Source of the DNA: Kineothrix sp. IPX-CK
GTDB taxonomy: Bacteria > Bacillota > Clostridia > Lachnospirales > Lachnospiraceae
Reading direction: 5' to 3'
Assembly: GCF_039134705.1 (NCBI RefSeq)
Contig: NZ_CP146256.1
Coordinates: 1,302,001-1,366,000, forward strand
DNA length: 64,000 nucleotides
Below, piece after piece: positions 43,413-52,262 of the stretch; the stretch's first letter is position 1; the number at the start of each line of letters is the position of its first letter. The notes below the pieces were generated by a model. The model saw nothing but the letters and a program-made list of their open reading frames with translations. It did not search any database and was not told where the DNA came from. Both the position numbers and the translations under genes were made by a program.

Positions 43413-43502
43413 GTAAAGGAGGAAAGAAAGTAAAACAATTTTTGAGTCTGCTATTAGATCCATTCTTTATGAAATGTACAACGACTGCAGGGAGGTAAAA
43501 TA

Positions 43503-44636
43503 ATGAGTGGTTTCGGAAAAAAGATAAAAAAGCCGGTGACGCTAATAACCGGCTATTTGGGCTCGGGAAAAACTACAGTTATGAATGAACTTTTAAGAAA
43601 TGAAGTCAGTAAGAAAGTAGCATTGATCGTAAATGATATGGGAAGTATTAATCTGGATGCAGACTTGTTAAAAAAAGGCAGTATTTCCCGGATGGATACG
43701 ACAATGATTGAGTTACAGAATGGTTGTATTTGCTGTACTTTACGGGATGAGTTCATGGAACAGATAGAGCAGCTTTCTAAAGAAGATGATATAGAGGCAA
43801 TACTGGTGGAGGCTTCTGGTATCAGTGATCCGGCAGCCATTGCAGACGGATTTCTTGCCTATGAAGAGATGCATAAGAAATCATCCGTCTTTTTGAACAC
43901 CATTGTTACTGTTGTTGACGCTGACAGGATTTATACGGAATTCTTAGCAGAAATAGAAGAGCTGCAGAATCAGATGGATGAAGAGTATGATCCGGATATT
44001 ATAAACTTGGTCATAGATCAGATAGAGTTTTGTAATGTGATTATATTAAATAAATGTGATTTACTGAATAAGAAGCAATTAGAGAAAGTGAAGATGGTTA
44101 TAAGGCAGCTGCAGCCGGAAGCGGAGATGATCGAAACAGTACATGGGAAAGTAGATGCAAAATTAATACTTAACAAAAAACGTTTTGATTATGCTAAGGT
44201 GAATAATTCTTCTGCCATCCAGAAAGCATTAGCCAGAGAGGCGAGAGCAGAAGAAGACGGACGAAAAGAATATGGTATTGAATCTTTTGTCTTTGAAGAA
44301 CGTAGACCTTTTGAATATAATGCATTTATAAATTATATAGAGCAGGAGTATCCGGCAAGTATAATTCGTGCAAAAGGATATGTCTGGTTTGCTGATGATG
44401 ATATCCATGTACAGCTTTTTGAACAGGCGGGAAGAAATGCATCTGTTACGGAAGTGTCAAACTGGATTGCAGCATTTAGCGCGGAAGAACAAAAAGAGGT
44501 ATTTGAAGAGTATCCGGAAACCTTAGATGACTGGGATGAGGCCTATGGGGACAGAATGAATCAGATTGTATTTATAGGAAGAGAATATGATGAGGCTGAA
44601 ATAAGAAGGCAGCTTAACCGTTGTATCGCAGGTTGA
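43503..44636 (+). CDS. COG0523 (CobW/ZigA-type) GTPase 1
   Basis: A 377-residue G3E GTPase: Walker A GYLGSGKTT near residue 17, metal motif GCICCTL (CxCC), base-specificity motif LNKCDLL, then a CobW C-terminal domain (ESFVFEERRPFEYNAFINYI, IRAKGYVWFADDD). COG0523 proteins bind zinc or related metals and are proposed to act as metal chaperones; Zur-controlled members deliver zinc under starvation. GGGAGG 7 bases before the ATG. Clear paralogue of the next gene. The 90-base spacer to rpmB has an extra AAAGGAGG (43417) without a start. Confidence 0.85.
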   Translation: MSGFGKKIKKPVTLITGYLGSGKTTVMNELLRNEVSKKVALIVNDMGSINLDADLLKKGSISRMDTTMIELQNGCICCTLRDEFMEQIEQLSKEDDIEAILVEASGISDPAAIADGFLAYEEMHKKSSVFLNTIVTVVDADRIYTEFLAEIEELQNQMDEEYDPDIINLVIDQIEFCNVIILNKCDLLNKKQLEKVKMVIRQLQPEAEMIETVHGKVDAKLILNKKRFDYAKVNNSSAIQKALAREARAEEDGRKEYGIESFVFEERRPFEYNAFINYIEQEYPASIIRAKGYVWFADDDIHVQLFEQAGRNASVTEVSNWIAAFSAEEQKEVFEEYPETLDDWDEAYGDRMNQIVFIGREYDEAEIRRQLNRCIAG

Positions 44637-44659
44637 TTGAGTTCAGCAAGGAGGAAGAA

Positions 44660-45775
44660 ATGAAAACGAATATTGTGCCTATTACTTTATTGACAGGATA
44701 TCTTGGAGCAGGAAAAACAACGTTACTCAATCATATATTGAAAAATCAGGAAGGATATAAAGTAGCAGTTATTGTCAATGATATTGGAGAGGTAAACATT
44801 GATGCAGATCTTATTGAAAAAGGCGGCAGTGTAACACAGAAGGATGACAGTTTGATCTCTTTATCCAATGGTTGCATTTGCTGTACCCTAAAAGTAGACC
44901 TAATCAGGCAGATAATGAGCCTCATAAAAATGAAACGATTTGATTATATATTGATTGAAGCGAGTGGAATATGTGAACCATTACCGATTGCCCAGACCAT
45001 TACATTGTTGGACGGTTCTCTGGAAAACTCAAAGCTGCCTGAAGTTTGCTGTCTGGACAATATTGTAACTGTTGTAGATGCGAAGAGGTTGGTTGACGAA
45101 TTTATCAGCGGGCAGAGTTTATTGAAGGAAAACATGGATGAAGAAGATATAGAAAATCTTCTTATACAACAGATAGAATTCTGCAATTTAATTGTTCTTA
45201 ATAAAATTGATGATATATCAGAGGAAGAAAAGAATATGGTAATTAGGGTGATCCGCACACTGCAGCCGGAAGCGGAGATAATTGAAACCAATTATGCAAA
45301 AGTAGATATTGGGAAGGTGATTAATACACATAAATTTGATTTTGAAGAAGCCAGTATGTCAGCTGGTTGGGTACTGGAACTGACGAAGGAAGATGAGGAA
45401 CCGGAAACAGAGGAGTATGGAATTGGTACATTTGTTTATAAAAGAACACGTCCATTTATCCAGGAAAAATTTGAAAATTTTGTAAATTATAAATTTCATT
45501 CCAATATAATCCGGTGTAAGGGGATCGTCTGGTTTGAGAATCTGAGAAAGGAAGCATATATATTTGAGCAGTCCGGCCGGCAAAAGACAGCCGCCATGTC
45601 CGGTAAATGGATCGCATCAGCACCGAGGGAACAACAAAAACGATATTTGCGAGAGAATCCTGATATAGAATGGGATGAGAGATACGGTGACAGATGCATT
45701 AAATTAGTTTTTATCGGACAAAAAATGGACAAGGAAAAAATAACAAAAGAGTTGGATGAATGCCTGGGTGAGTAA
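44660..45775 (+). CDS. COG0523 (CobW/ZigA-type) GTPase 2
   Basis: ATG at 44660 behind AAGGAGG; the longer frame overlaps the previous gene. The 371-residue protein has GYLGAGKTT, GCICCTLKVDL, VLNKIDD and the CobW C-terminal domain (FVYKRTRPFIQEKFENFV, RCKGIVWFENL). It shares the order and many residues with GTPase 1, so this is a local duplication. Acting with GTPase 1 in zinc allocation is likely. Confidence 0.85.
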   Translation: MKTNIVPITLLTGYLGAGKTTLLNHILKNQEGYKVAVIVNDIGEVNIDADLIEKGGSVTQKDDSLISLSNGCICCTLKVDLIRQIMSLIKMKRFDYILIEASGICEPLPIAQTITLLDGSLENSKLPEVCCLDNIVTVVDAKRLVDEFISGQSLLKENMDEEDIENLLIQQIEFCNLIVLNKIDDISEEEKNMVIRVIRTLQPEAEIIETNYAKVDIGKVINTHKFDFEEASMSAGWVLELTKEDEEPETEEYGIGTFVYKRTRPFIQEKFENFVNYKFHSNIIRCKGIVWFENLRKEAYIFEQSGRQKTAAMSGKWIASAPREQQKRYLRENPDIEWDERYGDRCIKLVFIGQKMDKEKITKELDECLGE

Positions 45776-45796
45776 AATAAAAGGAAGCGGTGGGTT

Positions 45797-46606
45797 ATGA
45801 AAGAGAAACTTACAAAAGAGTATCGATCCTATATTGATCATCCTGAAAGATATGGTTATGAGCAGCTGACAGAATTGATAGATAAGCTTTCCGAGGAACA
45901 TAGAAAATACGGAGAAAAATGGTTTTCTCCCAATCATAATCTGGAGATTTACCTGTATGAATATTGGGTGAATCAGGAGGAATACGAATGTACTTCTTAT
46001 CAGCTGAATGTTTTGTACAAGCAGCAAGGAGTTGCCGAGGAAAAAAGAGGGATGTTTGAAAAAGCAGAACAATCTTTTCTGAGTGCTTTGGAATGGAATC
46101 CTGTAGACATAGAAATTTATTTAAATTTATGTGAGAACTATGTTAAAAGAATGGAATGGTTTGTTTTAAAAGAAATTGTCCGGAAGATGTATCATTACTG
46201 TTATACATGTGTTGATCTGTCAAGATATTACCGGTATTTAGGACGTTATTTTCTTGAAATCTATCAGCCGGAAATATCAGCCTGTTTATACCGATACAGT
46301 AATTACTGGTATCAAACGAAGACTGCGGATAAAGAACTGGATTTCTTAAAAGCAGCAACAGCAGGTGTGTTTGCCGATCATACTTTGGAAGAAGATAAAA
46401 AACTATTATTGGAACACGATATACCATTGCGGCCGGAAGCGGAGACTCTGGCGCTATGCTATCATGCAGCAAAAGAAGAAAAAGATTGTGAAATCCAAAA
46501 ATTATATTTTTCTATGCTGTATCAGGTAACAGGAGATGTGGAAATAGAAAAAATCTTAATCAATAGAAAGGATAAACGTAATCCGAAACTTCTTCTGCCG
46601 GAGTAA
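45797..46606 (+). CDS. Tetratrico-like helical protein
   Basis: A 269-residue helical protein. Residues 60-150 form TPR-like pairs (GVAEEKRGMFEKAEQSFLSA, LEWNPVDIEIYLNLCENYVK), and residues 140-200 continue as further helices. No membrane segment or enzyme motif. GGAAGCGG precedes the ATG. It ends the L28/GTPase operon; its last 47 bases overlap the convergent gene on the other strand. A scaffold role for the GTPases or client proteins is only a guess. Confidence 0.65.
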   Translation: MKEKLTKEYRSYIDHPERYGYEQLTELIDKLSEEHRKYGEKWFSPNHNLEIYLYEYWVNQEEYECTSYQLNVLYKQQGVAEEKRGMFEKAEQSFLSALEWNPVDIEIYLNLCENYVKRMEWFVLKEIVRKMYHYCYTCVDLSRYYRYLGRYFLEIYQPEISACLYRYSNYWYQTKTADKELDFLKAATAGVFADHTLEEDKKLLLEHDIPLRPEAETLALCYHAAKEEKDCEIQKLYFSMLYQVTGDVEIEKILINRKDKRNPKLLLPE

Positions 46607-47471
46607 TTTGTGTTACAGAAATTTGTGGTTCCTCATATTGTTCCCCGTCATACTCATATTGACCGACATGAAGGGTACCCTCAACGGTTACCCAGGAACC
46701 TTCTTCTAATTCAGAAACATTGTCATATTTACAAGTAAGTCCTACAGGTACTAAATCTGCAACACAGCATGACATCATCAGACGTGCAGGTACAAATTCA
46801 TCATCATTATAATAATCCGGATTTTTAAAGACATATCCTGTTATATCAATAGTATATCCTGTATATTTCTCTATATTTATGTATATTTCTGTAAGCCACA
46901 TGCTAAAGTCATCGTTTGATACAATAATTTTTTTGTTCGCAGTATCCAACCCTGGAAGAACAACGGAAGCTTGTTCCTCCGGTATCGCGGATTGTGCGTC
47001 GGCGACAGCAGTATCAACGGTATCTGACACTGCCGTGTCAGCGGATGAAAGCTCATCTTCAGCCGGAGAAGAGGTATCTGTCTGGTCGATGCTATCTTCA
47101 AGAGAAGCTTCATCAGGTTTACTATATAATTCCTGACCGGCTGAAGCAGAAAATGCATTTTTATTACTATAATTTCCGGTAAGGCTGGAAGTAGTCAGAG
47201 GACTATGAGGGAGCAGCAGTAATAAAATAGGGATTCCCACCACAAGGCAATGAGAGGAACGTAATCTGTGCTGGGGACGAAAAAGTCTGCAGAATCCTGT
47301 CAGAGCCCATATACCCATCACGATGGACGCAAAATAAATATAGGGTTCCATTCTGGGAGTAACATAAGATAGATATTTTCCGCTTTTGGCCAGATAAAGC
47401 AGCAGACCGCCAAATATGAAAAAGCATAGAAATTCTAAGAAAGCTTGAGAATTAAACGCTTTTGCCTGCAT
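46560..47471 (-). CDS. TIGR03943/DUF1980 (YcgQ-like) membrane protein
   Basis: A 303-residue protein with two N-terminal hydrophobic segments (residues 8-60) plus one near 80, a long Ser/Asp/Ala-rich linker, and a C-terminal beta domain (VVLPGLDTANKKIIVSNDDF, GYVFKNPDYYNDDEFVPARLMMSCCVADLVPVG split in pieces, VEGTLHVGQYEYDG). It matches the DUF1980 family, which is regularly encoded next to DUF318 permeases in Zur regulons. The next gene is exactly such a permease, 2 bases away, so the two should form a metal transport unit. Confidence 0.8.
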   Translation of the reverse strand: MQAKAFNSQAFLEFLCFFIFGGLLLYLAKSGKYLSYVTPRMEPYIYFASIVMGIWALTGFCRLFRPQHRLRSSHCLVVGIPILLLLLPHSPLTTSSLTGNYSNKNAFSASAGQELYSKPDEASLEDSIDQTDTSSPAEDELSSADTAVSDTVDTAVADAQSAIPEEQASVVLPGLDTANKKIIVSNDDFSMWLTEIYINIEKYTGYTIDITGYVFKNPDYYNDDEFVPARLMMSCCVADLVPVGLTCKYDNVSELEEGSWVTVEGTLHVGQYEYDGEQYEEPQISVTQITPAEEVSDYVYPFY

Positions 47472-47473
47472 AT

Positions 47474-49051
47474 TTATTTTCCTCCTATGCTATAAAGTAA
47501 GAATACCACGAAAAAACATGTAATAAATGTTACAAATAATAACTTGCAAATAAAACGTTTTGAAAAACCTGAAGAAAGCATTAAAACGTTTTTTATATCC
47601 ATCATTGGTCCAAATACCAAAAAGCCCATAATTGCACCCATCGGGAACTGATTAGCAAAGCTGCGTGCGATGACTGCATCTGAGGAGGAACATAAAGAAA
47701 GAACAAATGCCATTATCATCATAATTAAAATGGATAATGCCAGTCCGGTATTATTCTGGGCGATTGTAAATAAATTGGAGCCATAAACCTGAAAAAGCGA
47801 AGCAATAAACGTCCCTATCAGCATATATTTCCCAATGTTAAAAAACTCTGCCTGGGAATGTCGAAGAAACAAACCGAGTTTACCTTTTATAGTTGTAATT
47901 GATTCGGCGTCTTCGTAACAGCCGCAGCTGCACATAAGCCTGTCAAGTATTCCTCCGGATAATATATTGCCTTTTGGAGGAAAGGCTGCAAATGCGAGTC
48001 CGATCAGGATGGAAACAATAATTCCGTAGCATACGCGTTCGATAACAATGGTTATGTCGGTATTGAACGCATAATAAGTCGACAGCATGACCACCGGATT
48101 GATTACTGGAGTAGCGGTCATAAAGGTAATAGCCACAGGGAGGGGAATTCCTTTTTTGACTAAGCTCTTAAAGATAGGGATAGAGGCACAGTCACAAACC
48201 GGAAGGCAGAAACCACCTATAATCGCCACCAGCATTCCCAAACCAAGTGATTTAGGGAATCTGCGCTCGATGACACCTTGCGGGATAAAAATTTGTATGG
48301 CGGATGAGATCAGTACACCAATCAGTAAAAAAGGAATAGCTTGCAGGATGATTCCTAAAAATATATTGATAAATGCATTGAATGGAATTTTAAGTATTCC
48401 ATAAGCAGGATCACAAATCCAATACAGCATGAAAATCATAAGTACAGTTAAGAAGAAAGAATGGACAGGGGAGTCATTCTTTGTATAAAGCTGTCTGCAT
48501 AAAGCGTTATATGCCTTTGTATCGTAGACAGCAACGCCTGGATTAATATTTCTTAACAGGTTCCGTGTCTGTTTAAAAGCTTTTGGTGAGGGTGTATTAT
48601 GTACAACTATAAAATCACTGCTCGAAATCTGTTCAGGCAGAGCGCTGCCTGTCCTGCCGAGTAAGTTTGTGATAGCTGTGCTGTCTGCAATATGCATTAC
48701 TTTTTGAATCTTGCATGATTTGTTTAATGGGGGATTTAAAAGCAATGCCTGCAGTTGAGAAAAAGGGACGACCCCGTTCCATTCAATCCAAATTTCATCA
48801 AAATGATGACTCGTAACAGAGTTTTGAATTTGCTCCATAATAAGCTTGGGCATTTGCTCAAGTACTTTTTTGGGAAAACTGAGGCTATAGCAGTTATGAT
48901 AATGATTCTGCAATTCCATTTCCCCGGTTTCAAATTGTATGACAAGTATTGTAGCATCCCGCCATTCATGTTTGTTCATCAGAGAATTCAGAAAAGTGGT
49001 TTTTCCGGAATCTAAAAAGCCGGTGACAACAAAAACAGGTATTGGATTCAT
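47474..49051 (-). CDS. P-loop GTPase domain fused to DUF318/YraQ-like permease
   Basis: Start ATG at 49051, one base after the upstream stop. The 525-residue protein first shows a CobW-like P-loop (VVTGFLDSGKTTFLNSLM) with no CxCC motif and no NKxD, then from about residue 215 a permease with about eight membrane helices, including GFCLPVCDCASIPIFKSLV and TATPVINPVV, hallmarks of the DUF318 family. YcgR-like permeases with a DUF1980 partner are known; a GTPase fused to the permease would couple a metal-delivery step to transport. ATG choice gives 525 residues; a longer N-terminus overlaps the upstream gene. Confidence 0.8.
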   Translation of the reverse strand: MNPIPVFVVTGFLDSGKTTFLNSLMNKHEWRDATILVIQFETGEMELQNHYHNCYSLSFPKKVLEQMPKLIMEQIQNSVTSHHFDEIWIEWNGVVPFSQLQALLLNPPLNKSCKIQKVMHIADSTAITNLLGRTGSALPEQISSSDFIVVHNTPSPKAFKQTRNLLRNINPGVAVYDTKAYNALCRQLYTKNDSPVHSFFLTVLMIFMLYWICDPAYGILKIPFNAFINIFLGIILQAIPFLLIGVLISSAIQIFIPQGVIERRFPKSLGLGMLVAIIGGFCLPVCDCASIPIFKSLVKKGIPLPVAITFMTATPVINPVVMLSTYYAFNTDITIVIERVCYGIIVSILIGLAFAAFPPKGNILSGGILDRLMCSCGCYEDAESITTIKGKLGLFLRHSQAEFFNIGKYMLIGTFIASLFQVYGSNLFTIAQNNTGLALSILIMMIMAFVLSLCSSSDAVIARSFANQFPMGAIMGFLVFGPMMDIKNVLMLSSGFSKRFICKLLFVTFITCFFVVFLLYSIGGK

Positions 49052-49052
49052 A

Positions 49053-50057
49053 TTACTCACCGTTAAACAGGGTGCAGAGTTCCTGACGGTTAAGGTTTTG
49101 GCCGATGATACAGAGCATATTGCCGTCTGCCGCACATTTTGTAATCTGGATATCACCAGGCAGATATTGCAGATTAATATATCCATTTGTACTATGTACA
49201 ATTCCTTTGGCCCTTAGTACAGTTCCTTTCGAGAGCCGTTCCATAGCCAATGCACGCGTTTTTAAATCTTCCATGCTGAATATCTGTTTTGTTCGTATGG
49301 TAACAGTATCAAAAACATTCTCAGCCGAATGATTATGCTCACAATTACAGTGGTGATCATGGCTGCAATTACCATGATGATGAATGCCGTTATGGTTTTT
49401 CTGCGTAAGGATGCTATGATGACAGGGTTTATTATTATGGCTGTAGCGGTTTGTGATCCTGGCGAAATTATTACTGGAATATATGAGTTCTGTCACATTA
49501 ATCTGATGCCAGGGGCTTGAAACAATAATGGAATGTGAGTTTAAACCATTTATTAGCTTTTGAGCCGCATCCACCTTATCGGGAAAGTCTTCCGTATGGC
49601 TCAATATTATGATATCAGCGCTTTTGATCTGGTCTTCAAAGAATTCACCAAAATTGTCAAGATACATTTTGCATCGCTTTACATCTACAACGGTTATTTT
49701 GGATTTTATCCTGGCAAAGGGCTGAATGCGGATATCTGAGCAAGATTTTACGATGTCTGACAGCTTGCCTACACCCGAGGGCTCAATTACAATCTTATCA
49801 GGATGGAAACGATCCAGGACCTCTTTGAGAGCTTTGATAAAATCCCCTGAAAGGCTGCAGCAAATACATCCGGAATTTATCTCTTTTACTTCCACACTGC
49901 CTGATCCCAGCAAGGCAGCATCTACGCTTATTTCACCAAAGTCATTTTCAATAAGAACAATTTTTTCTTTTGGGGATGTCTCTCCTAATAGCTTTTGAAT
50001 GAGGGTTGTTTTTCCTGCACCTAAAAAGCCTGATATTACGTATATTTCTGTCAACAT
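49053..50057 (-). CDS. COG0523 GTPase 3 with histidine-rich loop
   Basis: A 334-residue G3E GTPase: GFLGAGKTTLIQKL, SGCICCSLSGDF, and a C-terminal CobW domain (KGIVHSTNGYINLQYLPGDI). A His-rich segment near residues 205-245 (HNGIHHHGNCSHDHHCNCEH) is a strong zinc-binding feature. The base-recognition site reads SHTED instead of NKxD, so nucleotide preference may differ. Begins a minus-strand operon with the permease fusion and DUF1980 gene, with Zur upstream. Zinc metallochaperone by inference. Confidence 0.85.
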   Translation of the reverse strand: MLTEIYVISGFLGAGKTTLIQKLLGETSPKEKIVLIENDFGEISVDAALLGSGSVEVKEINSGCICCSLSGDFIKALKEVLDRFHPDKIVIEPSGVGKLSDIVKSCSDIRIQPFARIKSKITVVDVKRCKMYLDNFGEFFEDQIKSADIIILSHTEDFPDKVDAAQKLINGLNSHSIIVSSPWHQINVTELIYSSNNFARITNRYSHNNKPCHHSILTQKNHNGIHHHGNCSHDHHCNCEHNHSAENVFDTVTIRTKQIFSMEDLKTRALAMERLSKGTVLRAKGIVHSTNGYINLQYLPGDIQITKCAADGNMLCIIGQNLNRQELCTLFNGE

Positions 50058-50094
50058 GTAATACCTCCACTAAGTTTGATGTTGGTAATAATAG

Positions 50095-50508
50095 TCAGTT
50101 GGTCTTACAATCTTTGCAGAACCCAAATATTTCAAGATTATGACCCATTACATAAAAATCTTCGTCCTCCAGTTTTGGTATGAATTTTTCCATCGGACAA
50201 TTAACCATTGTTATGATTTTGTGACAATTCATACAGACGGCGTAATGCTTATGCTTAAAACGATTAAGCTCGTATACTGCCATTTCGTTATTTAGTATGC
50301 TGGTTTTGACAACAATATCTTTTTTTAAAAAAAGCTCTAATATGCGATAGACTGTTGACAGCCAGGCCGTATCTCCGCTTATTCCCATTTTAGAACAAAT
50401 ATCTGCCGCACTTAAGGGTTTCTCCGACTCTTCAAGAATTGAGAGCACATGTTCACGTTGTTTTGTTCTTTTGATTCCTGCAGGCCAGTTATTTTGTACC
50501 TCTTTCAT
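50095..50508 (-). CDS. zur: Fur-family zinc regulator (Zur)
   Basis: ATG at 50508 is preceded by GAGGTG with a 6-base spacer; GTG at 50517 is a weaker choice. The 137-residue protein has the Fur winged helix (ICSKMGISGDTAWLSTVYRILELFL), the H-rich regulatory site (KHKHYAVCMNCHKII) and a second Cys pair (CKDCK) for the structural zinc. Zur rather than Fur is inferred from the neighbours (ZnuABC, COG0523, L28) and the palindromes. A 7-1-7 palindrome lies in its own upstream region. Confidence 0.8.
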   Translation of the reverse strand: MKEVQNNWPAGIKRTKQREHVLSILEESEKPLSAADICSKMGISGDTAWLSTVYRILELFLKKDIVVKTSILNNEMAVYELNRFKHKHYAVCMNCHKIITMVNCPMEKFIPKLEDEDFYVMGHNLEIFGFCKDCKTN

Positions 50509-50549
50509 CGCATTCACCTCATCCTTAATTTTAGCTTATGTCATGTAAA

Positions 50550-50601
50550 TGCATATTATTCGCATTTGGTTTATTATAGAGTTTCAATACTAGAAAGTCA
50601 A
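50550..50601 (-). promoter_or_regulatory. zur promoter with Zur-box-like site
   Basis: On the minus strand TTGACT (50601-50596), 17 bases, TATAAT (50578-50573); then TGCGAAT-A-ATATGCA (50564-50550), the same 7-1-7 palindrome type as before rpmB. Confidence 0.7.
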
Positions 50602-50627
50602 GGTCTTTGAGAAAGTTGAATAATATA

Positions 50628-51452
50628 CTATTTGCGTCGAGAGACGCGCAGGCCTGCCCGCAGGTTTTTGGTTATTAATACCAGAATAAGAATGCCGACG
50701 GAAACAAGGGCAGTAAATCCTCCGGGAGCGACATTAAGGTAGTATGAAATAAACAGACCAAGCAAAATATCTATTATGCTGAAAACAATGGAAAATATCA
50801 ATGTGGGCCTAAATCCCTTTCCAAGCTGCAGCGCCGTAGCGACGGGAAGGGCAATCATAGAACTGAGAACTAATACGCCTACAACTCTTATTGACACAGA
50901 TATAGCGGCAGCCACAAGAATAGAAAAAATATAGTTGATCAGCTTGACTCTTACGCCGGCTATTTTGGCAGCCTCTTCATCGTAAGCAATATAGAGCATT
51001 TGATGATATAGAAAAATAAGTGTCAATACGGAAATCGCACTAAGAACAGATATCATCAGCATATCGAATCGGGTTACAGTAAGAATACTGCCGAACATAA
51101 AAGAATCAGCGTTCGCACGAAGTTTTCCGGAGCTTATGATGGTAATTGCCGTACCTACGCTTAAGGAAAGGACAATGGTTAAAATCAAGTCCGTATACTT
51201 TTTGAAATAGCTGCGGAGAAACTCGATCAGTGCACCGCAGATAGATGTAAAAACGAATGCACCAATTACAGGATTTTGATTTGATAACAGTCCTATAGTA
51301 ATGCCGGCCAGAGAGGCGTGAGCCAGAGTATCACCAATCATAGAATATCTGCGAAGAACTAAAAAGATACCAATGCTGGGACACAAAATAGAGATAAAGA
51401 GAGAAACAAAAAGTGCATTTTGCATAAAACTGTAATTAAGCATGATTGTCAT
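50628..51452 (-). CDS. znuB: Zinc ABC transporter permease ZnuB
   Basis: A 274-residue membrane protein with about eight to nine helices and the ABC-3 family segments FLVLRRYSMIGDTLAHASLAGITIGLL and AAKIAGVRVKLINYIFSILVAAAISVSIRVVGVLVLSSMIALPVATA (in pieces). Overlaps znuC by 17 bases. ATG 51452 is used; ATG 51443 is the alternative since the site AAAGG lies close to the first. Imports zinc together with ZnuC and ZnuA. Confidence 0.9.
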   Translation of the reverse strand: MTIMLNYSFMQNALFVSLFISILCPSIGIFLVLRRYSMIGDTLAHASLAGITIGLLSNQNPVIGAFVFTSICGALIEFLRSYFKKYTDLILTIVLSLSVGTAITIISSGKLRANADSFMFGSILTVTRFDMLMISVLSAISVLTLIFLYHQMLYIAYDEEAAKIAGVRVKLINYIFSILVAAAISVSIRVVGVLVLSSMIALPVATALQLGKGFRPTLIFSIVFSIIDILLGLFISYYLNVAPGGFTALVSVGILILVLITKNLRAGLRVSRRK

Positions 51453-52116
51453 CAACCTTTCTTTGGGGATTCAAAAATTTGTCGACATATTGTATTGGAG
51501 TGTATATATGTCCTTGACCATCCATCATATGATAGATCAATGTCGAGTTTGAAATGGCGGCATCGAGATTGTGTTCAACAGAAACAATGGTAATGCCGTT
51601 TTCTTTGTTTATTTTCTTTAGGAAGCTATAGATTTCTTTTTGGCTTTTCATATCTACCCCGGTTGAAGGTTCATCCAGAATCAACAAATCAGGGCTTCCC
51701 ATGAGCGCTCTCGCGATCAGTATTTTCTGACCTTGCCCTCCGGACAGGTTTCCCATCAACGCATCTTTATAATCGGACATGCCAATCTGCTCAAGGCTTT
51801 CTGCAATTATATTTTTATTTTTAAGTTTCAATAGTTTCCTATAAGAATTCAGCATTTCGTAAACCGTGATAGGAAAATTAGAATTGGTAAAATCCTTTTT
51901 TTGCGGAACATACCCGATTTTATGTGTTTGAGTTGATATATTTCCGCTTGTAGGTTTTATAAATTTTAATATTAGTCGTATCAGTGTGCTTTTTCCGCTG
52001 CCGTTTTCGCCTACGACCGATATATATTCGCCGTTATGTATATCCAAATTGATATCGTCGAGTACATATGGTGGCAGACCGGAATAAGAAAAAAATAAAT
52101 TTTCTATTTTGACCAT
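51436..52116 (-). CDS. znuC: Zinc ABC transporter ATP-binding protein ZnuC
   Basis: A 226-residue ATPase: Walker A GENGSGKST, Q-loop YVPQKKDF, signature LSGGQGQKILIARAL, Walker B LLILDEPSTGVD, H-loop VEHNLD. Divergent from znuA, with znuB overlapping downstream. Regulation by Zur is likely through the shared upstream palindromes. Confidence 0.9.
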   Translation of the reverse strand: MVKIENLFFSYSGLPPYVLDDINLDIHNGEYISVVGENGSGKSTLIRLILKFIKPTSGNISTQTHKIGYVPQKKDFTNSNFPITVYEMLNSYRKLLKLKNKNIIAESLEQIGMSDYKDALMGNLSGGQGQKILIARALMGSPDLLILDEPSTGVDMKSQKEIYSFLKKINKENGITIVSVEHNLDAAISNSTLIYHMMDGQGHIYTPIQYVDKFLNPQRKVDDNHA

Positions 52117-52159
52117 TATAAGTAACTCCTTTCTCCATGCAAATTATAAAATATTTACT

Positions 52160-52238
52160 TGCAAATGCATATCATTTGCACTTGACAAAAATATTTTTAT
52201 GGACTACTATATATTAATGCAAATAGTAAGCATTTGCA
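52160..52238. promoter_or_regulatory. Divergent znuC/znuA control region with two Zur-box-like sites
   Basis: znuA promoter: TTGACA (52182-52187), 17 bases, TACTAT (52205-52210). TGCAAAT-N7-ATTTGCA occurs twice, at 52160-52180 and 52218-52238, flanking the promoter; the first also contains TGCATAT-C-ATTTGCA (52166-52180) in 7-1-7 form. Confidence 0.75.
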
Positions 52239-52262
52239 AGTAAAAATAGGGAGGTTGATATA

